64,000 bases of DNA from Acidilobaceae archaeon (GTDB lineage Archaea; Thermoproteota; Thermoprotei_A; Sulfolobales; Acidilobaceae), in assembly GCA_027046245.1 (NCBI GenBank), contig JALTZJ010000019.1, forward strand, positions 1-64,000, read 5' to 3'. This document shows positions 9,773 through 18,859 of the stretch, piece by piece. The translations under genes were made by a program, and so were the position numbers. The notes under the pieces were generated by a model. It saw nothing but the letters and a program-made list of their open reading frames with translations. It ran no database searches and was not told the origin of the DNA. Numbering within the stretch: position 1 is the first letter of the stretch; each line of letters opens with the position of its first letter.

Positions 9773-10411
9773 TTATTCTAGTAGCCCGAGGCCTAGCTTG
9801 AGGAGGGCTGGGAGCAGCGCTGCTATGAGGGAGTGGGGTAGCGGCATTCCCATGCTCTTATGAAGGCCGTATGCTGTTAGCGCTACTCCTAGCGCTAGGA
9901 GAGCTACGTCAAGGGGGTGCAGAGGCGATGCGAGTAGATCCATGGGCCCACCTCCTAGGGCAGCTACGAGGGGCGCCCTGAGGGTGTAAGGCAGCAGGCT
10001 CGAGGCCCTTACGAGGAAGACCGCGTGGAGGGGGCGGCGCCTCGGGGAGACCGCTGCTACTATGCCTATGAGTATCGCGTCGGCTAGAGCCGCTAATAGG
10101 GGAGTAGCTACTGCCAGGGCTAGGGCCTTCAACGGCGCTGTGACGAGCGCTGCTGGATCCAGGGAGAATAGCCCTCTAAGCGAGAGGGCCGCCAGGGAGA
10201 GGAGGAAGGCTACGCTTGAAGCCCATATCCAGGCGCCTATGCAGAAGAGGGCGGTAGCGTATATGCCATACTTGTCTATCAGGCTTGAGAGCCTCTGATA
10301 GAAAGCCCCTGGGTTTATAGCGGCCTTGAGGGGGGCTACGAAGCCCTCTCTAATACTAACGAAGAAGCCCCCCAGCCTCCCGCCGCCACTCCTCAACACA
10401 TGCAACACCAC
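9773..10411 (-). CDS. Yip1-like multi-pass membrane protein
   Basis: Several hydrophobic segments; N-terminal AAINPGAFYQRL resembles Yip1-family proteins. Confidence 0.45.
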   Translation of the reverse strand: MVLHVLRSGGGRLGGFFVSIREGFVAPLKAAINPGAFYQRLSSLIDKYGIYATALFCIGAWIWASSVAFLLSLAALSLRGLFSLDPAALVTAPLKALALAVATPLLAALADAILIGIVAAVSPRRRPLHAVFLVRASSLLPYTLRAPLVAALGGGPMDLLASPLHPLDVALLALGVALTAYGLHKSMGMPLPHSLIAALLPALLKLGLGLLE

Positions 10412-10700
10412 ATGGACAACGCCTCTAGGGCTGGAGGTCTCTTAAAGGGGAGGGTCTGTTCCTGCCGGAGTCCCCATTAGGCCCCCGCCCCTCCTGGTAG
10501 GGGCCTCGGTTCATGGGTAGTATCTTCATCCCCCCACGTGAACTACCGGGCAAGGCCCACCCCTCTTAAAGCGGGGTGCACCTAGGTATTGCGGGGACCC
10601 TGCCTCTCCCCGGATATCTCTATGCTGAAGGAATACGGCTCGTGGCCTCCCATTGGGGCTCAAGGGCCTGGGGATTTAGTGTCTCTGGGGTGCGCCGTGA

Positions 10701-13700
10701 TTGGGCCTGCTAGATAAGGCGAGGTTCAGGCTTGCCAAGTGGGCTTCTCAGGCGTTAGGCGATAAGTGGGTTGAGGCTGCTCTTGAGGCTGCTGGCGGGG
10801 ATCCGGAGCTTCTTTATGATGTGTTTAGGGAGAAGCCTTGTGATAATCGTGTGCTGGCTGCTATGGCTGGTGCCGGCCTCTACGAGGCTATAGCTCAGGC
10901 TGCGAAGCAGGGCTGTAGGGTTCCAGGCGAGTTGCTCTCCGAGGCTCTCCACGGCCTTACCCTCCTCGGTGACCTCGATTCTGCTGATGTGGTTGCGGAA
11001 GCTCTAGGAGTTTCGGGTCCTCCCCGCGGCGAGCCGTTGTACGCCTACTGCGGCGAGGGACTGGTGGAGGCCAAGACTGGAGGGTTCACGGCGTCGTCCT
11101 CTAAGCTTTCTCCTGCTGGGAGGGCTAGGGTTGAAGCGGAGGCCTTGGGCAGCGGCTTGTGGAGGCTCGTAGCCGAGTCTGGCGCCCCCGTCGCCAGCTT
11201 GTGGGGCTGCTACCGCGGCCTCCCTAGGACTGTCGACGCCAGGCTGCTAGCCGCCATAGCATTCCCAGAGGCGGGAGCGGACGTGGTGTCGGCCTCATAT
11301 AATGTTGGTGTAGATGCTAGGGGGGCTGCTGAGGCTGTAGAGGCTCTCAGCGGGGCAGCCGCTTGGGCCATCTACGATCTCGCCGGTGCCGATCCTGATA
11401 GGCTGCCCGGGCCTGTCAAGTGGAGCGGGTTCCTGCCCAGGGTCGAGCCTAGGTGGAGGCCTCAGGGGGTGGTGTTAACTGACAGGCCCCGCCTCTCCTG
11501 GGGCGTAATTAAGCCTTACGAGATCGAGGCTCCCCAGCTTGAGGGCGAGGGCTGGGACTACGCTGCTAGGGTCGCCGTCAGGAGCCTTGCGCTTCGTAGC
11601 GGTGACCCGGCTGCGGCTCTGAAGCTTGAGGAGCCGGCGGAGCTTGCCGAGAGGCTGAGGGATCTAGTACAGGGGCTAGCCCGGCCTCGTAGGTCTCCTC
11701 CCAGGGGTGGAGGCCAGGTTCCCGCTTGGATTGCCAGGTGCCTGGGGTTCAGGGTCAGAGTTGACAGGCTGGACTGTATTTCCAATAGCGATGAGTGCCT
11801 TTCTGGCCTGGTTCCCGATCCTGTGGGTGAGCCTCCGTGGACGCCTTGCAGGGAGGGCTCGTGGATCGATGCTACAGGAGCTGAGGCTCCTGGGGCTCCC
11901 GAGGAGCTGGCTACCAGGCTAGGCCTTAGAGGTGGCGGTGTCAGCGTTAAGGTCGTGGAGCCGCGTGGTGCTAGGGGTCCTGGGGCGCTTGCAGCGCTTG
12001 CGCTAGCATCCCTCAGCGGGAGTCGGGGGCTCGTAGTCGCGTTTAGCTGGGCCGTGGTGGAGGCGGCGAGGAGGGGTGGCGCTGTAGGTCTTGAGGGGCT
12101 GGACGAGTGGTTAGCCGGTTCTAGGCCTTTGGTACTGCACTTCAGGGAGCTACTTGAGAAGCCTGCCGTGCTGGCTTGGGCCGGCGACGTTGTCTCCGTC
12201 GCTCCTGAAGCGTGGGCTAGGCGGGGCGCTGCCCGGGTGCTCCGGGAGGAGCCGTGGCCTGATGCCGTGAAGGTTCTCAGGCTCAGGGTTGCCGAGTTTG
12301 CTGCTAGGCTTGGCGGCAAGGCTGTTAGCAGGGCCCTCGCGGGACTCGACGGGGTAGAGTATCTCAGGGTTGATGCTGATCCCTTGGGGGAGCCCGGGTG
12401 GAGGCCCATAGTGAGGGATTACCTTGAGGCGTTCAGGGAGTATTGGGGCGGTAGGGAGCCCAGGAACGGCCAGCTCGCCGCGGTCTCTGCGATGGCAGCC
12501 CTTCTAGGAGCCGGGAGGGCTGGAGTAGTCCTCGCAGTCTTCCCTACCGGCTACGGTAAGAGCGCGGTCTTCCAGGGGCTTGCTAGGCCCTTGGCAGCTG
12601 CTGGGTACGGCTCCTCGGTCCTAGTAGTGACTCCCCTGAGGGCGCTGATGAGGGACCAGGTTCGAGGGGCCCTCTCGCGGGGCATTGCTGCTGTAAGGAT
12701 GGAGTCGGGCCTGCCCCCCGAGTGGAGGCGGGCTGCCGCCGAGATGGCGAGGCTGGGCCTCGTAGACCTTATATATGTCGCCCCCGAGCGGTTCCAGGAT
12801 CCGCTCCTTGCTGGCGGTGTTGAGGACTGGGCTGTCATAGTGCTTGACGAGGCTCACAGCCTGTCGAGGTGGGGCTATACCTTTAGGCCAGCGTATCTCT
12901 ACGCTGCTAAGCGGCTGCAGGAGGTTAGGGCTGAGAGGGAGTGGCCTCCGATTCTTGCCCTCACAGCTACAGCCCCGCCCGACGTTGAAGACGAGATACT
13001 AGCCCTTACAGGAGCCGGGGAGCCCGTCGAGATAGACCCGTCCTTGGGTGTTGAGGCGGCTGAGAGGCTCGTCGATGCGGGCGGAGAGGCCGCCGTGCTC
13101 AGACTCGACCCTGTTAGGCCTGAGCTCAGGTTCACGGTTAGACCAGCGCCTAGCGGCGAGTCGAGGCTCGAGACCCTGGCAGGCGAGGTGGAGCGCTTAA
13201 CCCGTTGGGCGGACTCCCTTGGAGAGCCATGGATAGGAGTCGTCTTCACCGGCTACGTGAAGAGTAGGAGCGAGTCCTGGGCCAACGCTGAGAGGGTCGG
13301 CGAGTTCCTCTCAAGGAGGCTAGGCGAGGAGGTAGCAGTCTATCACGGGCAGCTGGGGGAGGCTGCGAGGCGCCGCGTCGAGGAGGCGGTATTGAATGCA
13401 AGTAGGGGCGCCGGTGGTCCGAGGATAGTGGTTGCCACCAAGGCATTCGGCATGGGAGTGGACATTCCTAATATAAGGTGGGTGATCCACCTCACCCCCA
13501 GCGACAGCGTAGAGGATTACCTGCAAGAGGCGGGCAGGGCTGGGCGCGACGGCCGCGAGGCCTGGGCGCTCTCGCTCTATAGTCCTGGGGACTTCGAGAA
13601 GAAGCGGAGGAGGGTTCTGGCGGAGCACACTAGGCCGAGCACTGTGCTAGAGGCTTTCAACGTGTTGGCCCGGGTCGCGGCCGAGCTAGATGCGCCTGTC

Positions 13701-14657
13701 GCCGTGGCGCCCCTAGAGGCTCTCCCCGGCGGCGACCTCGGCGTGAGAGCGCTAGATATACTTAGGGCCAGCGGGGTACTAGAGTATGAGATTCACCGGG
13801 AGGCTGTCGCGTATAAGAGCGATAGGATTGACCCGTCGGAGATCCTGCCGTGGAGCTTGAAGCTGCCCGGCGGCTACGTGCTTGGACCCCCGATTTATAG
13901 GAGGAGTGGTGTTGTCAGTGTGAGGAGTGTTAGCATTGAGTATTGCAGGGCCGACGGGGCCGGTCATGTAAGGCTTAGAGTGGGGGGTGAAACCCTGTTC
14001 TCCACTGCATCCCGATGCGGCTCCTGGGAGAAGGGCGTGAGGGGCCTGGTACTCGCCTGGTGGAGCCCCTGGTCGGAGCCCGAGCCCGTAGAGTACCTAC
14101 CACCCGAGATCATGGCGGCAGTGCTCAGGGGGCTGAGCCTCGAGTCTATCAAGGTCGACTCGCTGAGGAGGCTACTAGAGGAGGGGCTGGCAGCGTATAG
14201 CAGGGGAGGCGACGCCGAGGCTGATAGAGTTATCAAGGAGGGGATACGCAGCTACTTCGCTAAGCCGGCAATAGACCCGCCGCCCAGCGAGTGGCGCTTG
14301 CCGGAGCCCGGCAGCGTTGAGTGCCGTACTCCAGAGGAGTGTGTAAAGGCCGCTGCAGGGCTGGCCGTAGAGCTGCACCGCTACCTGGGCCCGGAGGGCT
14401 ATACTATAGCGGCTCAGACCTCGGAGCTGGCAGGGCCTCTAGCGGTGGCTGTGAGGGATGCAACTGGGGAGGCGCCTAGAGTAGACCCGGTCGCTGCTTA
14501 TAGGAGGGTGCAGGCCAGGCTGAGGGAGCGCGGGTGGAAGGGTGTCATGGATTACGGCTACCTGGTTGTAGTTGCTAGGAGTGGGAGGCACATTGAAAGC
14601 CTTAAGTCGAGGCTAGAGGGGTACCCGTACTATAGGATCTACGTCTCGCCGGTGTAG
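10701..14657 (+). CDS. large RecQ-motif DEAD/DEAH helicase with ~590-aa uncharacterised N-terminal region
   Basis: FPTGYGKSAVFQ (motif I), VIVLDEAHSLSRWGYTFRPAY (RecQ-type motif II), LALTATAP (III), VYHGQLGEAARR, VATKAFGMGVDIPNIRWVIH, QEAGRAGRDG (VI); TTG start. Confidence 0.85.
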   Translation: MGLLDKARFRLAKWASQALGDKWVEAALEAAGGDPELLYDVFREKPCDNRVLAAMAGAGLYEAIAQAAKQGCRVPGELLSEALHGLTLLGDLDSADVVAEALGVSGPPRGEPLYAYCGEGLVEAKTGGFTASSSKLSPAGRARVEAEALGSGLWRLVAESGAPVASLWGCYRGLPRTVDARLLAAIAFPEAGADVVSASYNVGVDARGAAEAVEALSGAAAWAIYDLAGADPDRLPGPVKWSGFLPRVEPRWRPQGVVLTDRPRLSWGVIKPYEIEAPQLEGEGWDYAARVAVRSLALRSGDPAAALKLEEPAELAERLRDLVQGLARPRRSPPRGGGQVPAWIARCLGFRVRVDRLDCISNSDECLSGLVPDPVGEPPWTPCREGSWIDATGAEAPGAPEELATRLGLRGGGVSVKVVEPRGARGPGALAALALASLSGSRGLVVAFSWAVVEAARRGGAVGLEGLDEWLAGSRPLVLHFRELLEKPAVLAWAGDVVSVAPEAWARRGAARVLREEPWPDAVKVLRLRVAEFAARLGGKAVSRALAGLDGVEYLRVDADPLGEPGWRPIVRDYLEAFREYWGGREPRNGQLAAVSAMAALLGAGRAGVVLAVFPTGYGKSAVFQGLARPLAAAGYGSSVLVVTPLRALMRDQVRGALSRGIAAVRMESGLPPEWRRAAAEMARLGLVDLIYVAPERFQDPLLAGGVEDWAVIVLDEAHSLSRWGYTFRPAYLYAAKRLQEVRAEREWPPILALTATAPPDVEDEILALTGAGEPVEIDPSLGVEAAERLVDAGGEAAVLRLDPVRPELRFTVRPAPSGESRLETLAGEVERLTRWADSLGEPWIGVVFTGYVKSRSESWANAERVGEFLSRRLGEEVAVYHGQLGEAARRRVEEAVLNASRGAGGPRIVVATKAFGMGVDIPNIRWVIHLTPSDSVEDYLQEAGRAGRDGREAWALSLYSPGDFEKKRRRVLAEHTRPSTVLEAFNVLARVAAELDAPVAVAPLEALPGGDLGVRALDILRASGVLEYEIHREAVAYKSDRIDPSEILPWSLKLPGGYVLGPPIYRRSGVVSVRSVSIEYCRADGAGHVRLRVGGETLFSTASRCGSWEKGVRGLVLAWWSPWSEPEPVEYLPPEIMAAVLRGLSLESIKVDSLRRLLEEGLAAYSRGGDAEADRVIKEGIRSYFAKPAIDPPPSEWRLPEPGSVECRTPEECVKAAAGLAVELHRYLGPEGYTIAAQTSELAGPLAVAVRDATGEAPRVDPVAAYRRVQARLRERGWKGVMDYGYLVVVARSGRHIESLKSRLEGYPYYRIYVSPV

Positions 14658-15133
14658 CGGCTGCACGCCTCCTCCACCACGCTGGCGAGCCTCGCGACGT
14701 TCTCCCTAACCTCGCCGCATATACGCTCGGCCAGGTCACGGTATCCCCCCTTCTCGAGCTGGCTGCACCCCTCTACCACGAAGTATATGTAGAAGTCTAT
14801 CTTGGCCTTCGCCTTAGCCTCGAGGATTCCAGCCAGCTCCCTCCAGCCCTTCTCAGTGAGCCTGTAAACCACCTTTCTACCCCCTCTCACACCCTCAGTC
14901 ACAACCCTCTCCACATCCACTAGCCCCTCGGCCTTCAACTGGTCGAGGACAGGGTAGAGGGTCCCTGCAGCCGGCCTCCACTTGCCGCCCGTAACCTCCT
15001 CTATCCTCTTTATGATCTGGTAGCCGTGCATGGGCTTCTCAGCCAGGACCCTGAGGACTAGCATTCGCAGCGTCTCCCTGTACAAGTTCTGCCCTGAGGC
15101 GTGCTGCGCCTCAACCCTGACAGGCTCTCTCAA
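14639..15133 (-). CDS. PadR family transcriptional regulator
   Basis: LRMLVLRVLAEKPMHGYQIIKRIEEVTGGKWRPAAGTLYPVLDQLKAEGLVDVE...GRKVVYRLTEKG. Confidence 0.9.
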   Translation of the reverse strand: MREPVRVEAQHASGQNLYRETLRMLVLRVLAEKPMHGYQIIKRIEEVTGGKWRPAAGTLYPVLDQLKAEGLVDVERVVTEGVRGGRKVVYRLTEKGWRELAGILEAKAKAKIDFYIYFVVEGCSQLEKGGYRDLAERICGEVRENVARLASVVEEACSRYTGET

Positions 15134-15314
15134 ACCCGTAGGCCCCTACCCGAGTGGGAGTATTTGGCCGCGGGCTTAAAGGGTGCGGGGCGGCTCAAAG
15201 ACTGGTGTCCCTCCCCAGCGGCCCCAACATTATGGGGGCCTCGGCAATACCAGCCCTCTTCACCACCGCCCCACACTCTACGTTGATAATGGGGCTCTAG
15301 GGGTGTAATAGGCT

Positions 15315-16091
15315 GTGCCCACGTGTAGAGCCTTAGTTGCTGGGGCTAGCAGGGGGCTGGGCTACTACGCTGCCGAGGCACTAGCAGAGGAAGGGTGCAG
15401 CCTAGCTGTAATTGCTAGGGGCGTGAAGGAGCTGGCACAGGCTGCTGAGAAGCTTAGGGGTGCCGGCGCCCCTAGAGTGGCGTACCGCGGCCTTGACCTG
15501 GCGAGTAGGGATGTGGAGGAGCTGGTGCCCTGGGCTCTGAGGGAGCTGGGGGGCCTAGAGGCAGTAGTTATGGCTTATGGCAACATATCCCGGGAGCCCC
15601 TTGAGCTTCATGAGGCCTCTTGGAGTGACTGGGTGGAGGCTGCCAGGCTGTACTTAGCGAGTACCGGCGTGGTTATCAGGGACCTGGTATCTATGAATCC
15701 CGTGAAGGCGTCACTCATACTAGTTTCCAGCTTCTCGGTAGCCGAGCCCATGCCGCCGCTAGTGGTTAGCGACGCTGCTAGGGCAGGCCTATCGAGGATT
15801 GCCCGTGTAGCCGCTAGGCGGTACCCCGAGAGGCTTAGGCCTCTACTTGTACTGGTAGGCAGCTTCCCCACGCCGGGGGCCCTAGCTACAGTGTCTAGGA
15901 TAGCTGAGCGGGAGGGCAGGGATCCTAGGGTGTACTGGAGGGAGCGGGTCGAGGGTTTGAGCCCCTTATCTAGGGGTGGAGCCTTCGAGGAGTGGAAGTG
16001 GCTGGTGAAGACGCTTGTCAAGGCACCCGAGTATCTCCACGGCTCAGTTATACTCTTCGATGGAGGCAGCAGCAGGGTGGCGTGGCCCTAG
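15315..16091 (+). CDS. SDR family oxidoreductase
   Basis: ALVAGASRGLGYYAAEALAEEG Rossmann motif; AYGNIS; C-terminal GSVILFDGG. Confidence 0.88.
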   Translation: MPTCRALVAGASRGLGYYAAEALAEEGCSLAVIARGVKELAQAAEKLRGAGAPRVAYRGLDLASRDVEELVPWALRELGGLEAVVMAYGNISREPLELHEASWSDWVEAARLYLASTGVVIRDLVSMNPVKASLILVSSFSVAEPMPPLVVSDAARAGLSRIARVAARRYPERLRPLLVLVGSFPTPGALATVSRIAEREGRDPRVYWRERVEGLSPLSRGGAFEEWKWLVKTLVKAPEYLHGSVILFDGGSSRVAWP

Positions 16092-16175
16092 CAGAGTAGA
16101 GATCCCCATATTTAGTAACGTATCCTTACATGGGTAACCGGGGAAACGTTAATCCCTGGGAAGCGAGTGGGGTAG

Positions 16176-16709
16176 GTGCGAGCCTTGGACAGCGGCGGTA
16201 AACAGGGTAGGAGGGGTCTAGTGTTGCCGCCCAGACTAGAATACGATATATGGAAGGAGGTGTTCGACAACGCGCTAGAGATTTTCAGGAGCCAGTTGAG
16301 GGGGCCCGAGGACTGGCCCCGCGTGAAGGCCGTACTCGCAGAGAGGATAGCCAGGATACTGCCTAAGTACTTCAAAACCATAAGGGTCATAGCATTGAGC
16401 GACTTGAGCGGCGGCGAGTGCGTTGAGGACCTCGGCGGCAGCTTCGACATAGACCTTGTCATAGTAGTTGACAGCCCCGCGGAGAGCTACGCCCTAACAG
16501 CGCTTGAGCCGGTGATAGATAATGCATTGAAGGAGGCCCTGATCTACAGTAAGGACTATAAGACCTTCAAGAGGCTCGCCAGCGTCTATGAAAGGGGAAT
16601 AAGGCATAACGTCGTGGAGATCCATGTTAACGATGAGTACGCCTCTAGGCTAGCCAGGGCCAGCATGTGCCCCCCGATAATCCTCTACACCGGCGACGCC
16701 AGCAACTAA
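16176..16709 (+). CDS. putative nucleotidyltransferase-like protein
   Basis: GGSFDIDLVIVVDSPAESYAL resembles the GS...DxD nucleotidyltransferase core. Confidence 0.5.
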   Translation: MRALDSGGKQGRRGLVLPPRLEYDIWKEVFDNALEIFRSQLRGPEDWPRVKAVLAERIARILPKYFKTIRVIALSDLSGGECVEDLGGSFDIDLVIVVDSPAESYALTALEPVIDNALKEALIYSKDYKTFKRLASVYERGIRHNVVEIHVNDEYASRLARASMCPPIILYTGDASN

Positions 16710-16781
16710 GAACCCCGGATATGGAGGATAGTGTAGCTTATAGGAGGGCCGAGGAGGCCCTCCCAAGGGCCCCGGGATGGG

Positions 16782-17462
16782 GTGACGGGAGTGGACCGGA
16801 CCAGACCCCGAGGAGGGGATGGTGAGCAGGGCCTCTCCCAGACCCCCGGGGCCCGGCTAGTGGTTATAGAGAATCTCGAGTGGTGGCCTACCCGCTGGCT
16901 CCTGGCAGAGTATAGCGAAGCCTCTGAGGCGTCTAGGGAGATGGGTTACAGGCTCCTAGTGACCGGGGCAGAGAACCCGGTGCTGCAGGCCGCCCTCCAG
17001 AGGAGAGGGATAGAGGTTGTTCCGTGGAGGGGCTACAGGCTGGATTCGCCCCGCTGTATCCTTCTAGACTTAGAGGCTGAGAAGCCCCTGGAGCCCTGGG
17101 AGGCGTTATCGGCTGACTGCATAGTGGTGGGCGGCATAATGGGTGACCACCCGCCCCGGGGGAGGACTAGGCTCCTCAAGCTGGTGTATAGGAGTGCCGC
17201 GAGAAGGCACCTAGGCCCCCACCAGTTTAGCGTTGATGGCGCCGTCAAGGTCGCGCTGCTTATAGCCTCGGGCCTCAGACTCGAGGAAGTGCCCGTAACT
17301 GTTGGAGTCTCCTTCGAGGTAGAGGCCGGCCTCGGCACCGTGGAGGTGGAGCTCCCCTACGCCTATCCCCTGCGGGGGGGCAAGCCCTGGATAGCCAAGG
17401 AAGTGGTGTCACTTCTTTCACGCGGCATAGTTTACGATGAGGAGTTGTACGGTCTAGGCTAG
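16782..17462 (+). CDS. SPOUT-superfamily SAM-dependent methyltransferase (DUF431/Sfm1-like)
   Basis: VIENLEWWPTRWLLAEY, ILLDLEAEKPL, VVGGIMGDHPPRGRTRLL, LGPHQFSVDGAVKVA. Confidence 0.72.
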   Translation: MTGVDRTRPRGGDGEQGLSQTPGARLVVIENLEWWPTRWLLAEYSEASEASREMGYRLLVTGAENPVLQAALQRRGIEVVPWRGYRLDSPRCILLDLEAEKPLEPWEALSADCIVVGGIMGDHPPRGRTRLLKLVYRSAARRHLGPHQFSVDGAVKVALLIASGLRLEEVPVTVGVSFEVEAGLGTVEVELPYAYPLRGGKPWIAKEVVSLLSRGIVYDEELYGLG

Positions 17463-18259
17463 GGCGGAAGCTCAAGCTGCCAGCCGCCTCTATCCTCGTC
17501 GTAATACAGCTTACCGCTCCTCACTAGTAGCCTGAAAAGCTCGCCTCCCGCCGCCCCGAGCTTCTCCTCAGCTATGGCAGCAGCCTCCTCGGCGTCCTGA
17601 ACGTCTAGAGCTTCAACCACCTCCTGGAACTCCCTCCAGAGGTCGGGGTCCACGGCAACCTTATCGAAACCCAGGTCGAGAACCACTACCCCCTCCCTTT
17701 CCAGGTAGGCGAAGAACTTGTCAGGGTCCTTGATCCACGGTGCCCTGCTCGCTACTAGTATGCCCTCGCTCCTGAGCCTCTCAATAGCAGTGCCGCCTCC
17801 CCTGCTACGACCCCTCCGGGGCCGCTCCCCCCTCTCGTGCTCTACTGCCTCAGAGGCCCTAGGGATCCTAGGCCTCGCGGTGGGGGCAGGAGCCTCGTAC
17901 TCCTCCCCGCTATACACAGGCTGAACCGGGGCCTCCTCTACGGCGCCGCCCCTAACACCCTCTACCGCCTCCACTAGCTCGGCCATCCTACGGCTCAACT
18001 CGTCTATCTTCCCCGTGAACGGGTTGAGAAGATCCATAACCCTCCTCTCTATCCGGGAGGCGACCGCGTCGGCGAGCCTCCTCTCATCAATAACAGGAGG
18101 CGTTGCAAGGCTAGCCTCGCCCCCCTCAAGCAGCGACCTAGCTGCATCGGCTAGCAGGTCTGAGACAGTATGGTAGCCCCTCCTACGGGCCAGTGCCTTT
18201 AGAGCCTCGTATTCACCCCTGGACAGCCTAACCTTCACGTAAACCTCATCGCTAGGCAA
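17459..18259 (-). CDS. hypothetical protein with N-terminal ribbon-helix-helix-like domain and novel C-terminal domain
   Basis: VKVRLSRGEYEALKALARRRGYHTVSDLLADAARSLLE; charged/Pro-rich linker; C-terminal globular region. Confidence 0.65.
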   Translation of the reverse strand: MPSDEVYVKVRLSRGEYEALKALARRRGYHTVSDLLADAARSLLEGGEASLATPPVIDERRLADAVASRIERRVMDLLNPFTGKIDELSRRMAELVEAVEGVRGGAVEEAPVQPVYSGEEYEAPAPTARPRIPRASEAVEHERGERPRRGRSRGGGTAIERLRSEGILVASRAPWIKDPDKFFAYLEREGVVVLDLGFDKVAVDPDLWREFQEVVEALDVQDAEEAAAIAEEKLGAAGGELFRLLVRSGKLYYDEDRGGWQLELPP

Positions 18260-18391
18260 GTCTCAACATCACCCCTTCACTCCTAGGATAGAGGGTCTCG
18301 CGGCCAGCAACTATTAATCCTTGAGGGAATTGAAGACACTGAAATAAGAATAGAGTCCTCCAAGACGGATCCAGCGGGCACTCACTGCTCT

Positions 18392-18727
18392 CTAGTAGTG
18401 CTCGCCGCAGACCCTGGCAAGGTAGCCGCTGGCGAAGCCACCTCTAGCCTCCCTCTTCCTAGCCGCTGCCTCAAGAGCGTCGGCTAGCGTGTAGCCCTTA
18501 AGGTTAAGCCATGAAACAAGGGCCTCCAACAAGTCTCCAGCCTCCTCGAGGCCCGGAGATATCCTAAGCTCCTCTGCCTCCTCCACTATCTTATCTAGAA
18601 GAGCCCTTTCTAGTAGCTCCCCATCGACACGTAGAACCTGGTAGCCTCTCCGCTCGAGTTCAACTCCGATTCCATCCCTAACTAGCTTCCAGCAACTACT
18701 GTGCCGCAAAACCCTGAAGCCACCCAA
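18392..18727 (-). CDS. MazG-superfamily house-cleaning NTP pyrophosphohydrolase-like protein
   Basis: WKLVRDGIGVELERRGYQV...LLDKIVEEAEELRISPGLEEAGDLLEALVSWL (KLVRD...KxxEE...EexGDLLEal). Confidence 0.72.
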   Translation of the reverse strand: MGGFRVLRHSSCWKLVRDGIGVELERRGYQVLRVDGELLERALLDKIVEEAEELRISPGLEEAGDLLEALVSWLNLKGYTLADALEAAARKREARGGFASGYLARVCGEHY

Positions 18728-18859
18728 AACAATTGTATCGCTGTCAAGGGCCTTAAAGGGGGGAAAAGCGGAAGGGCGATAACGGTCTTTACCCGCACTC
18801 GTAGCCCGTTTCCCTTGAAAATTATTATGCGGAATCCCGGGGCTACGGGGCTGGGGTGT

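Noticed and set aside
11558-12409. 283-aa minus-strand ORF inside the RecQ-motif helicase gene
   Set aside because: Antisense composition artefact (Ser/Pro/Ala/Thr-rich, no motif); the plus strand is continuous coding.
18392-18727. Possible HisE (phosphoribosyl-ATP pyrophosphatase)
   Set aside because: The N-terminal KLVRD motif fits the MazG-like house-cleaning family better, and no other histidine genes are nearby.
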